From assembly GCF_965184065.1 (NCBI RefSeq), contig NZ_OZ239098.1: a stretch of DNA of 64,000 nucleotides. The stretch is one strand, 5' to 3'. How positions within the stretch are numbered: the stretch's first letter is position 1; each line of letters starts with the position of its first letter. This stretch comes from Methylopumilus sp026399645 (GTDB lineage Bacteria; Pseudomonadota; Gammaproteobacteria; Burkholderiales; Methylophilaceae). This document shows positions 9,262 through 16,832 of this stretch, one piece after another. Both the position numbers and the translations under genes were made by a program. The notes under the pieces were generated by a model. It did no database searches. It was not told the DNA's origin and worked only from the letters and a program-made list of their open reading frames with translations.

Positions 9262-9279
9262 AGCCCATATGCATGGGCT
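9262..9279 (-). terminator. Terminator of tRNA-Asn, possibly bidirectional
   Basis: A perfect 7-bp stem (AGCCCAT / ATGGGCT) surrounds a 4-base loop. On the minus strand it is followed by TTTTTATTTT, the classic intrinsic terminator form, placed just after tRNA-Asn. On the plus strand it lies 3 bp after the GT2 stop codon with a weaker T-tract, so it may also end that transcript. Confidence 0.75.
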
Positions 9280-9288
9280 CTTTGAATT

Positions 9289-9364
9289 TGGCTCCTCGAC
9301 CTGGGCTCGAACCAGGGACACACGGATTAACAGTCCGTTGCTCTACCAGCTGAGCTATCGAGGA
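9289..9364 (-). tRNA. tRNA-Asn (anticodon GTT)
   Basis: The minus strand folds as a complete cloverleaf. The acceptor stem TCCTCGA pairs with TCGAGGA, the D arm holds GCTCAGCTGGTAGAGC, and the anticodon loop is CTGTTAA with anticodon GTT. The T arm holds GGTTCGAGCC, and the CCA end is encoded. The length is 76 bases including CCA. A good promoter lies directly upstream and a terminator directly downstream, so it is an independent unit. Confidence 0.97.
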
Positions 9365-9376
9365 ATTGAGAACGTG

Positions 9377-9406
9377 ATCATAAAACAGTTATTGCTTTAA
9401 GGTCAA
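9377..9406 (-). promoter_or_regulatory. Promoter of tRNA-Asn
   Basis: On the minus strand TTGACC (9406-9401) and TATGAT (9382-9377) are separated by 18 bases, each matching the sigma-70 consensus at five of six positions. The expected start of transcription is close to 9370, a few bases before the mature tRNA 5' end at 9364. Confidence 0.65.
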
Positions 9407-9446
9407 CTTAAACAAGGGTTAAATTATACTTGAATTGACCCCTCAT

Positions 9447-10652
9447 TTAAACAGAGAGCGCGCGTTTGATGCGTTTCATTGCCTCTATGAGATTTTCCAT
9501 AGAAGTTGCAAATGAAATTCTGAAATAACCATCCGAACCAAATGCAGATCCAGGCACTACTGCAACACCTTCTTTTTCAAGTAAGTAGTCAGCCAAAGCA
9601 TGATCTGTTTTTTCTTTCAAAACCTTTTGATTGAATAAATATTCGATGGCTTTTCGTGCGTCAGGAAAAGCATAGAATGCTCCTTCTGCTTCGATACAAG
9701 ACAAACCAGGGATTTCATTAAAGCTTTTTACGACATAAGCATGTCTTTCTCTAAAGGCTTTAATCATAGGATCCATACATGCCTGGTCTCCTGAAAGCGC
9801 AGCTTCGGCAGCGACCTGAGAAATGGAGGTAGGATTGGATGTCGATTGTGATTGAAGTATTTCCATGGCTTTAATAATGTAACTCGGTCCCGCTGCATAA
9901 CCTATGCGCCATCCTGTCATTGAATATGCTTTAGATACACCATTCATAATTACACAGCGATCTTTCAATGCTGGGTTTACATTGAGAATATTATAAAAGG
10001 GCATATCTTTTAATTTAACATGCTCGTACATATCATCAGTGCCAATTAAAATATGAGGATGCTTAACAAGAACGTCTGCAAGCGATGTCAGTTCTTCTTT
10101 TGAATAAACAGCACCTGTTGGATTTGAAGGTGAATTTAAGATCAACAGTTTTGTTTTAGATGTAATTGCTTTTTCAAGTTGTGATGCAGTCATTTTAAAT
10201 TTTTGTTCAATGCCACATTCAACAATGATCGGTTTAGCATCAGAAACTAAAGCTATATCTGCATAAGATACCCAGTAAGGTGCTGGAATAATAACTTCAT
10301 CACCTGAGTTTAAAACTGCCAGACAAAAATTAAAAATACATTGTTTCCCGCCTACACCAACGATAACTTCGCTAAGAGCGTAGTCGAGATTGTTGTCGCG
10401 CTTAAACTTTTCAACAATTGCTTTTTTTAAAGAAGGAATACCTGAAACTGGTGTGTACTTAGTGAAACCATTGTCGATTGCTTTTTTTGCAGCGTCTTTA
10501 ATATGTTGGGGTGTATCAAAATCAGGTTCACCAGCTGCAAGTCCAATAATATCCTTGCCTTCTGATTTATAGCGGGCAGCTTTTGCCGTAATAGCAAGCG
10601 TTGGAGATTCTTTGATACGTCCGACACATTCAGATAATTTTATGGATGACAA
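9447..10652 (-). CDS. Aspartate aminotransferase family, class I PLP enzyme
   Basis: This 401-residue class I aminotransferase resembles the AspC/AatA I-gamma type, transferring the amino group of aspartate to 2-oxoglutarate. Recognisable features are GLAAGEPDFDTP (37-48), LNSPSNPTGAVY (about 172-183), and the PLP lysine in NGVSKAYSMTGWRIGYAAGP (about 238-257). RISFA near the end contains the substrate-carboxylate arginine. No ATG fits: the start is the TTG at 10652 with GGAT a few bases upstream. Substrate preference (aspartate versus prephenate) is not settled by sequence. Confidence 0.88.
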   Translation of the reverse strand: MSSIKLSECVGRIKESPTLAITAKAARYKSEGKDIIGLAAGEPDFDTPQHIKDAAKKAIDNGFTKYTPVSGIPSLKKAIVEKFKRDNNLDYALSEVIVGVGGKQCIFNFCLAVLNSGDEVIIPAPYWVSYADIALVSDAKPIIVECGIEQKFKMTASQLEKAITSKTKLLILNSPSNPTGAVYSKEELTSLADVLVKHPHILIGTDDMYEHVKLKDMPFYNILNVNPALKDRCVIMNGVSKAYSMTGWRIGYAAGPSYIIKAMEILQSQSTSNPTSISQVAAEAALSGDQACMDPMIKAFRERHAYVVKSFNEIPGLSCIEAEGAFYAFPDARKAIEYLFNQKVLKEKTDHALADYLLEKEGVAVVPGSAFGSDGYFRISFATSMENLIEAMKRIKRALSV

Positions 10653-10725
10653 TTTTTATCCAGGGGTGATTTATGTATCCCCCTATTTTACGCAAAAAGA
10701 AGTTGAGTTGAAATAGACTTTTAAT

Positions 10726-11754
10726 CTATTCGCAAGTCTTAGAGCACCCAACGAGCTTGTAATAGTCCTCAAGTAGCTCAGGATTAATTTTAGAAATTTT
10801 TTCTTGAATCACCTTAATTTCCTTCTTGTCGTCTTTAGATTTGGCAATGAAACCCAACCTCAAAAGTGCATCTGTATTTTGGTCATCTAACAAAACTGAT
10901 CGGCGATATGCTGTTTCAGCTGCACTTAAGTCATTAAGATGCTCATTTGCCAAACCAAGCTCGAACCAGGCTTCGGCATTATTATTTTCTTTTTTTGTCC
11001 ACTCTAAAGATATATTTAATAGTTTTTTCCAGTCTTCTTTGATAGTTGGAATTGCTATTTGAAGGAAGAGTGGTTTTTTATCCTCTTCCTCTTCCCATAG
11101 GGCTTTACCGACAACTGGAAAGGTAGTTTCAGTCGGTTTATTTTTGAGCGCATTGAGCCATTCAATGGGGAGGGCATAGTAAAAAGAATTTTTTCCGGAG
11201 GTTTTAAAGGTGTTAATACCGACAAGCCTTCCTGCTGTGTCAAATAAGCCGCTTCCAGAAGCACCCATTCTAAATTGGGCTGTACTTAGAATAACTTTGC
11301 CTTGATCTAGATCGTAGGTCGATTTTACAACGCCTGCTGAAGTTAAGGCCACAGGAGCGCCACTCGAGTGCCCGATAGAGATAACTCCTTGACCTTTTTT
11401 CAGGTCAGTACTTTTACCTATTAAAGCTGGTTTAGTGGTCATACCAAAAGTTGTGACTAAACACAAATCATGCCAATGATCTACTTTTACACTTGTTGCT
11501 GAGTAGGTTTCTTCTCCTTGAGATACCCAAGGTTGTTTTGTTTTTCTTAGCACATGACAATTAGTTATCACTTGATTATCACCCACCACAACACCTGATC
11601 CGTAAGCGAGACCGCCTGCATCGTTATAACCCCTAATCATGACAACGCTAAAAAATGAACTCATTAATTGATCTTTATCTAATGACCATGCATTTCCCGA
11701 ATAGAAAAAGGCGCTGACGAGGATAGAGGATATAAATTTAAAGAATGGGTTCAT
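10726..11754 (-). CDS. Secreted trypsin-like serine protease with TPR tail
   Basis: This 342-residue protein has a signal peptide (about 1-24, ending GNAWS) and a trypsin/DegP-like domain. The likely triad is His67 in TNCHVL, Asp96 in HDLCLV and Ser166 in MGASGSGLFD. No PDZ domain follows; instead residues from about 255 form TPR-like repeats (NNAEAWFELGLANEHLNDLSAAE onwards). The C-terminus holds two cysteines (GCSKTC). It is probably a periplasmic protease or a protease-derived binding protein. It is divergent from uvrB and belongs to no clear operon. The substrate is unknown. Confidence 0.8.
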   Translation of the reverse strand: MNPFFKFISSILVSAFFYSGNAWSLDKDQLMSSFFSVVMIRGYNDAGGLAYGSGVVVGDNQVITNCHVLRKTKQPWVSQGEETYSATSVKVDHWHDLCLVTTFGMTTKPALIGKSTDLKKGQGVISIGHSSGAPVALTSAGVVKSTYDLDQGKVILSTAQFRMGASGSGLFDTAGRLVGINTFKTSGKNSFYYALPIEWLNALKNKPTETTFPVVGKALWEEEEDKKPLFLQIAIPTIKEDWKKLLNISLEWTKKENNNAEAWFELGLANEHLNDLSAAETAYRRSVLLDDQNTDALLRLGFIAKSKDDKKEIKVIQEKISKINPELLEDYYKLVGCSKTCE

Positions 11755-11866
11755 AAGATGAATTTAAAAAGTATAAATTTAAATGACTGGATGCTGCATT
11801 AAAAGTTCTTATTAGTTTTCACATATTTTCTTTTCTAAATCTTTTTTTAAGTAGAATATCACTATC

Positions 11867-13906
11867 TTGTTACTTACATTCCCAAATAGTCCCTATAAGT
11901 TATTTCAACCATTTTCTCCTGCTGGGGATCAGCCCCAGGCTATTGATCTTTTAACAAAAGGCATTGTAGATGGAAAAAAATTTCAAACACTTTTAGGCGT
12001 TACAGGCTCAGGTAAAACATTTACGATCGCAAATGTCATTGCAAGAATAGGTAAGCCGGCCATTGTTATGGCACCTAACAAAACATTAGCTGCACAACTT
12101 TACTCAGAATTTAGAGAGTTTTTTCCACATAATGCAGTGGAATATTTTGTATCTTATTACGATTATTATCAACCAGAAGCTTATGTGCCTGCGCGAGATC
12201 TTTTTATTGAAAAAGATTCGAGTATTAATGAGCATATCGAGCAGATGCGCCTATCTGCAACTAAGGCGCTCCTTGAGCGTGACGACAGTATTATTGTAGC
12301 GACAGTATCCGCAATCTACGGTATTGGAGACCCTGTAGATTATCAGGGCATGGTCATGCAACTTGTACAAGGTGAAAAATTATTACAACGAAATATTATT
12401 TTGCGGTTAGTGTCCATGCAATATGATCGAAATGATTTTGACTTTTCACGTGGTGCTTTTAGAGTCAGAGGCGATACGATTGATATATTTCCTGCTGAAA
12501 ATTCAGAAACTGCAATTAGAGTTACTTTGTTTGATGATTTGATTGAATCCATTACACTCTTTGATCCCCTCACAGGACAAATGTACAAAAAAGTTAAACA
12601 TTTTACTGTGTATCCATCGAGTCATTATGTGACGCCTCGAGACACAGTAGTTAGAGCTATCGAAAAAATAAAAAATGAATTAAGGGAGCGTTCTGATTAT
12701 TTTGTTAAGGCTAATAAATTAGTTGAGGCACAAAGAATTGAGCAGCGCACTCGTTTTGATATTGAGATGTTAAATGAAATAGGTTTCTGCAAAGGCATTG
12801 AAAATTATTCGAGACATTTGTCAGGAAGAAATCCTGGCGATCCACCCCCAACTTTAATTGAGTATTTACCTAAAGACGCTTTAATGATTATTGATGAAAG
12901 CCATGTCACCGTGCCTCAGGTGGGTGGTATGTATAAAGGAGATCGTGCAAGAAAAGAAAATTTAGTGGGGTATGGTTTTAGATTACCTTCAGCGCTAGAC
13001 AATCGACCTTTAAAGTTCGAAGAGTTTGAAAAAACGATGCGCCAGTGTATTTTTGTATCTGCAACACCAGCTGACTATGAGGCTTCTCATACAGAGCAAA
13101 TTGTAGAACAGGTAGCAAGACCTACTGGACTCATTGACCCTGAAATTACTGTGAAACCTGCAGATACCCAAGTGGATGATTTATTGAGCGAGATCAATCT
13201 TCGTGTTGAAAAAAATGAAAGAGTATTGGCGACTACTTTAACTAAACGTATGGCTGAAGATTTAACTGATTATTTAACTGAGCATCAAATTAAGGTGCGT
13301 TATCTTCATTCAGATATTGATACAGTAGAACGCGTTGAAATTATTCGCGACTTAAGATTAGGTAAGTTTGACGTTGTGGTGGGTATCAATCTATTAAGAG
13401 AGGGTTTAGATATCCCAGAGGTGTCATTAGTAGCGGTATTAGATGCAGATAAAGAGGGATTTCTAAGGTCTGAACGTTCACTTATTCAAACAGCAGGAAG
13501 AGCAGCCCGAAATCTCAATGGGCAAGTGATTTTCTATGGTAACAAGATCACAAGAAGTATGAAGAGTGCAATTGATGAAACCAACCGAAGACGCGAAAAG
13601 CAAATTACTTTCAATCTGGAAAATAATATTACGCCAGTGGGGGTGACTAAAAAGATTAAAGATATCATTGAGGGTACCTTTGACAAGGGAGAGGTTGACC
13701 TTAATCGAGCCCTCAAAAAAGAAGAGGCTCGTTATGACCATCTAAATGAAAAGCAGATGGCTAAAGAAATTCAAAAAATTGAAAAGACAATGCAGACGGC
13801 GGCTCGCAATTTAGAGTTCGAAAAAGCTGCTCAACTTCGAGATGAGGCAAAATTTCTTAAAGAAAGGCTTTACGGGGCAGGGCTTAAGGACCGAATTGAC
13901 CTTTAA
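11867..13906 (+). CDS. uvrB: Excinuclease ABC subunit B
   Basis: This 679-residue UvrB is the damage-verifying helicase-like subunit of nucleotide excision repair. It has Walker A GVTGSGKT (44-51), the beta-hairpin region YYDYYQPEAY (about 98-107), the Walker B form IIDESH, and helicase motif VI near QTAGRAARN. A C-terminal UVR motif (about 630-665) contacts UvrC. The start is a TTG at 11867, because an in-frame stop lies at 11852 and no ATG precedes the conserved N-terminus. No Shine-Dalgarno or LexA-type operator is evident. Confidence 0.96.
   Translation: MLLTFPNSPYKLFQPFSPAGDQPQAIDLLTKGIVDGKKFQTLLGVTGSGKTFTIANVIARIGKPAIVMAPNKTLAAQLYSEFREFFPHNAVEYFVSYYDYYQPEAYVPARDLFIEKDSSINEHIEQMRLSATKALLERDDSIIVATVSAIYGIGDPVDYQGMVMQLVQGEKLLQRNIILRLVSMQYDRNDFDFSRGAFRVRGDTIDIFPAENSETAIRVTLFDDLIESITLFDPLTGQMYKKVKHFTVYPSSHYVTPRDTVVRAIEKIKNELRERSDYFVKANKLVEAQRIEQRTRFDIEMLNEIGFCKGIENYSRHLSGRNPGDPPPTLIEYLPKDALMIIDESHVTVPQVGGMYKGDRARKENLVGYGFRLPSALDNRPLKFEEFEKTMRQCIFVSATPADYEASHTEQIVEQVARPTGLIDPEITVKPADTQVDDLLSEINLRVEKNERVLATTLTKRMAEDLTDYLTEHQIKVRYLHSDIDTVERVEIIRDLRLGKFDVVVGINLLREGLDIPEVSLVAVLDADKEGFLRSERSLIQTAGRAARNLNGQVIFYGNKITRSMKSAIDETNRRREKQITFNLENNITPVGVTKKIKDIIEGTFDKGEVDLNRALKKEEARYDHLNEKQMAKEIQKIEKTMQTAARNLEFEKAAQLRDEAKFLKERLYGAGLKDRIDL
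13875..13882 (+). other. KOPS-like octamer GGGCAGGG
   Basis: Match to GGGNAGGG at the end of uvrB, reading toward dif. Confidence 0.4.
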
Positions 13907-13912
13907 AAATCA

Positions 13913-13940
13913 TTGATTTAATCCAAAAAACACCTATAAT
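13913..13940 (+). promoter_or_regulatory. Promoter of the rpsF-priB-rpsR-rplI operon
   Basis: TTGATT (13913-13918) and a perfect TATAAT (13935-13940) are spaced by 16 bases in the gap after uvrB. Transcription would start near 13947, leaving a leader of about 63 bases that contains a hairpin and an AAGGAG ribosome site at 13998-14003. Confidence 0.6.
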
Positions 13941-13947
13941 ACCCGAT

Positions 13948-13986
13948 CTTTCTACCTTGCTTTACAGTGAGTTGCATCACTGAAAG
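13948..13986 (+). promoter_or_regulatory. Possible S6:S18-type leader hairpin
   Basis: In the rpsF leader CAGTGA (13965-13970) pairs with TCACTG (13977-13982), and CTTTC (13948-13952) can pair with GAAAG (13982-13986), with one base shared between the stems. The unpaired side is about 12 bases. Bacterial rpsF operons often carry a stem with a bulge bound by the S6:S18 dimer. The canonical CCG of that motif is not clearly in place here, so identity is uncertain. Confidence 0.25.
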
Positions 13987-14009
13987 CTTTTAACCATAAG
14001 GAGATTTAT

Positions 14010-14387
14010 ATGCGACATTATGAAGTAGTATTTATCGTACATCCTGATCAAAGCGAACAAGTGCCTGGCATGATTGAACGCTACAGATCTCTAGTAACAT
14101 CCAAGGGTGGAAAACTCCACCGCCTCGAAGATTGGGGTCGCAAACAGCTTGCTTACATGATTGAAAAAATTCATAAAGCGCATTATGTGCTGATGAATAT
14201 CGAATGCGACATTGAAACGCTTGCAGAATTAGAGCATGCATTTAAGTTCAATGATGCCGTGTTACGTCATTTGATTATGAGCACAAAAACAGCCGTGACT
14301 GCACCATCAATAATGATGAAAGAAGAAAAATCAAAATCAGTGCTTGATAAAGATGAGCGCGCTGCACCTGAGGTTGCTGTAGCTTAA
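14010..14387 (+). CDS. rpsF: 30S ribosomal protein S6
   Basis: This is a 125-residue S6, starting MRHYEVVFIVHPDQSEQVPGMIERY, with the conserved LEDWGRKQLAYMI segment (about 45-57) and FNDAVLRHLIM near 80-90. The C-terminal extension of about 30 residues is charged and ends EVAVA. AAGGAG lies 6 bases before the ATG. S6 dimerises with S18 on the small-subunit platform, and both are encoded in this operon, which is led by the promoter at 13913. Confidence 0.97.
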   Translation: MRHYEVVFIVHPDQSEQVPGMIERYRSLVTSKGGKLHRLEDWGRKQLAYMIEKIHKAHYVLMNIECDIETLAELEHAFKFNDAVLRHLIMSTKTAVTAPSIMMKEEKSKSVLDKDERAAPEVAVA

Positions 14388-14393
14388 TCTAGA

Positions 14394-14678
14394 TTGAATT
14401 GCTTAGAGATTTCTGGGGAAGTGTGCCATGTGGATCCGGTACGTTATACACCCGCAGGAATACCAGCTCTTAATCTTACGTTAAAACATAGTTCGGAGCA
14501 GATTGAGGCAAATTTAAAGCGGACAATCAATTGTGAGTTAAGCGCAAAAATAATGGGTAATGATGCATTGATACCTTTAAAAATTGGCGACAGAATTAAA
14601 ACAAAAGGGTTTATTGGAAATAAAAGCGCAAAAAGTAATCAGCTAATTTTCCATATTAATTTTATAGAATATCTATAG
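14394..14678 (+). CDS. priB: Primosomal replication protein N
   Basis: This 94-residue OB-fold single-strand DNA-binding protein belongs to the PriB family, which bridges PriA and DnaT/DnaB at restart of stalled forks. Evidence is the start NCLEISGEVCHVDPVRYTP, the KIGDRIKTKGF segment, and its location between rpsF and rpsR, the usual beta/gammaproteobacterial place. It starts with TTG at 14394, 6 bp after rpsF. It is slightly shorter and more diverged than typical PriB, but context makes the call safe. Confidence 0.88.
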   Translation: MNCLEISGEVCHVDPVRYTPAGIPALNLTLKHSSEQIEANLKRTINCELSAKIMGNDALIPLKIGDRIKTKGFIGNKSAKSNQLIFHINFIEYL

Positions 14679-14687
14679 GAGTTTATG

Positions 14688-14915
14688 ATGGCTAGAGAAA
14701 TGTACAAAAGAAGACGTTACTGCAGATTTAGTGCTGAAGGCATTAAAGAAGTAGATTACAAAGATGTTGATTTATTAAAAGACTTTATTACTGAAAATGG
14801 AAAACTTATTCCAGCGCGTATTACAGGTACTAAAGCCATTTATCAACGTCAACTCAATATAGCGGTGAAACGCGCTCGTTTTTTAGCGCTTTTACCTTAC
14901 ACTGACAAGCACTAA
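14688..14915 (+). CDS. rpsR: 30S ribosomal protein S18
   Basis: This 75-residue S18 begins MAREMYKRRRYCRFSAEGIKEVDYKD and carries the conserved ITGTKAIYQRQLNIAVKRARFLALLPY segment, which binds 16S rRNA. Two adjacent ATGs (14685 and 14688) are possible. I prefer 14688, because S18 normally starts Met-Ala-Arg and TAGGAG (14676-14681) is then well spaced. It is cotranscribed with rpsF and rplI. Confidence 0.96.
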   Translation: MAREMYKRRRYCRFSAEGIKEVDYKDVDLLKDFITENGKLIPARITGTKAIYQRQLNIAVKRARFLALLPYTDKH

Positions 14916-14927
14916 GGAGATTACAAG

Positions 14928-15380
14928 ATGCAAGTTATTTTATTAGAGAAAGTAGCTAATTTAGGAAACCTTGGTGACATTGTTAAAGTTAAGGACGGCT
15001 TTGGTCGAAATTTTTTAATTCCACAAGGTAAAGCTAAACGTGCAACTGATTCAAACAAGGCTGAATTTGAGGCAAAACGTGCTGAGCTTGAAAAGCAACA
15101 AGTGGTGCTTCTTGAGGCAGCTAAAGAGAGAGCAAAAGCACTTACTGGCTTTACTTTATCTGTAACGCAAAAATCAGGTGTTGATGGCAAACTTTTTGGC
15201 TCGGTCACAAATACAGATATTGCTGAAGGCTTAACGGCTAAAAATATCAAGGTTGTGAAAGCTGAAATTCGTATGCCAAACGGACCACTTAAAACAGTGG
15301 GTCAACATCAAGTCACTATTGCTTTACATCATGATGTGACAGTTGATATTTCAATTGACGTGATTGGTGAACCTGCTTAA
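14928..15380 (+). CDS. rplI: 50S ribosomal protein L9
   Basis: This 150-residue L9 starts MQVILLEKVANLGNLGDIVKVKDGFGRNFLIP, the standard N-terminal rRNA-binding domain. A long connecting helix (about 40-75) joins it to the C-terminal domain with KSGVDGKLFGSVT. The stop is followed by a strong intrinsic terminator, so rplI closes the operon. AAGGAG lies about 7 bases before the ATG. Confidence 0.97.
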   Translation: MQVILLEKVANLGNLGDIVKVKDGFGRNFLIPQGKAKRATDSNKAEFEAKRAELEKQQVVLLEAAKERAKALTGFTLSVTQKSGVDGKLFGSVTNTDIAEGLTAKNIKVVKAEIRMPNGPLKTVGQHQVTIALHHDVTVDISIDVIGEPA

Positions 15381-15401
15381 TAAAAAGCAATCTATTTTTT
15401 T

Positions 15402-15428
15402 AAAGGCTGCCTAGAGCAGCCTTTTTTT
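15402..15428 (+). terminator. Terminator of the rpsF-rplI operon
   Basis: A 9-bp perfect stem (AAAGGCTGC / GCAGCCTTT) with a 5-base loop CTAGA is followed by more Ts, to give a run of T. It lies 22 bp after the rplI stop and just before the dnaB start region. Confidence 0.92.
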
Positions 15429-15435
15429 ATTCCGT

Positions 15436-15447
15436 TATAATTAATCC
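15436..15447 (+). promoter_or_regulatory. -10 element giving a likely leaderless dnaB mRNA
   Basis: A perfect TATAAT at 15436-15441 lies six bases before the dnaB ATG at 15448. The hexamer is preceded by TCCGT, as at rmuC. The rplI terminator lies immediately upstream, so dnaB needs its own promoter. No Shine-Dalgarno sequence is present. Confidence 0.45.
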
Positions 15448-16827
15448 ATGGCCGACGATATTCTTAATAATCTTAAATTACCACCTCATTCTATAGAGGC
15501 TGAACAGTCCTTATTGGGCGGTTTGCTGATTGAAAATGAAGCGCTCGATAAAATCGCAGATCTTGTATCGCCAAATGATTTTTATCGTCAAGACCATCGT
15601 TTAATTTACCAACACATTATTAAGCTCGTTGAGCAAAATAGCCCAGCCGATATTGTGACTGTTGCCGAATCCTTAGAAAAAAATGCAGAATTGGTGACGG
15701 TAGGGGGTATTAGCTATTTGGGCTCCTTGGCACAGAACACTCCAACTTCTGCAAATATTCGTCGATATGCGGAGATTGTTCGCGAACGTTCAATTATGAG
15801 ACATTTGGTTGAGGTAGGTTCTGATATTGCTGATAGCGCATTTGCTCCTCAAGGACGAGATGCTCAGCAGCTCCTTGATGAAGCAGAGGCAAAGATTTTC
15901 CAAATTGCTGAAAAAGAAAAGCATGATCAATCAGGCTTTAAAGATATCAAAGAGCTCTTGCCCCAGGTAGCTCAAAGAATTGATGATTTATTTACCGCGG
16001 GTGCTAGTGACGTTACTGGGGTTCCTACAGGGTTTTCAGACCTGGATGCTATGACTTCAGGACTTCAGCCTGGCGACCTTGTGATCGTAGCTGGCCGTCC
16101 TTCGATGGGTAAGACCTCATTAGCGCTTAATATGGCAGAGAATGTAGCCCTAGATACAGGGCTGCCAGTTGCCGTATTTTCAATGGAAATGGCATCTACC
16201 CAATTAACGATGCGTCTTTTAGGTTCGGTGGGTCGTTTAGATCAGCATAAGATGAGAACAGGACGATTAGAGGATGATGACTGGGAAAGATTAACACATG
16301 CATTAGGCAGGCTTAATGAGGCACCTATTCATATTGATGAAGGCGCTGCTTTAAATTCTTTTGATATTAGAGCCCGTGCGAGAAGGCTTTCAAGACAGTG
16401 CGGAAAATTAGGGTTAATCGTAATCGACTATCTTCAGTTAATGTCAGCGCCTGGTGGTCGACAAAGTGAAAATCGTGCAACGGAAATTTCTGAAATGTCA
16501 CGATCATTAAAAGCGCTAGCAAAGGAACTAGATGTACCAGTCGTTGCATTGTCTCAGCTGAATCGAAGCGTTGAGCAGCGGCCTGATAAACGGCCTGTTA
16601 TGTCAGATCTAAGAGAATCAGGCGCAATTGAGCAAGATGCCGATTTAATACTTTTCATTTATCGCGATGAAGTCTACAACCCTGATACACCTGAAAAAGG
16701 TGTCGCAGAGATTATTATTGCAAAACAAAGAAATGGTCCTATTGGAAGAGTAAAACTTACATTTTTAGGCGAGTACACACGCTTTGAAAATTTTGCTAAC
16801 CCAGGTTTTCAATCTTACGACGAATAA
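15448..16827 (+). CDS. dnaB: Replicative DNA helicase DnaB
   Basis: This 459-residue hexameric 5'-3' helicase unwinds DNA ahead of the fork. The N-terminal DnaB domain starts PPHSIEAEQSLLGGLL (10-25). The RecA-like domain has Walker A GRPSMGKTSLALN (about 206-218), Walker B LIVIDYLQLM (about 324-333), and the H4 segment LSQLNRSVEQRPDKRP. The length is typical and there is no intein. It follows the rplI terminator and precedes alr by 5 bp. Confidence 0.97.
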   Translation: MADDILNNLKLPPHSIEAEQSLLGGLLIENEALDKIADLVSPNDFYRQDHRLIYQHIIKLVEQNSPADIVTVAESLEKNAELVTVGGISYLGSLAQNTPTSANIRRYAEIVRERSIMRHLVEVGSDIADSAFAPQGRDAQQLLDEAEAKIFQIAEKEKHDQSGFKDIKELLPQVAQRIDDLFTAGASDVTGVPTGFSDLDAMTSGLQPGDLVIVAGRPSMGKTSLALNMAENVALDTGLPVAVFSMEMASTQLTMRLLGSVGRLDQHKMRTGRLEDDDWERLTHALGRLNEAPIHIDEGAALNSFDIRARARRLSRQCGKLGLIVIDYLQLMSAPGGRQSENRATEISEMSRSLKALAKELDVPVVALSQLNRSVEQRPDKRPVMSDLRESGAIEQDADLILFIYRDEVYNPDTPEKGVAEIIIAKQRNGPIGRVKLTFLGEYTRFENFANPGFQSYDE

Positions 16828-16832
16828 ACTAG

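Noticed and set aside
9132..9353. A 73-codon plus-strand frame across the end of the GT2 gene and tRNA-Asn
   Set aside because: It runs through a tRNA gene and a terminator in another frame and has no family resemblance.
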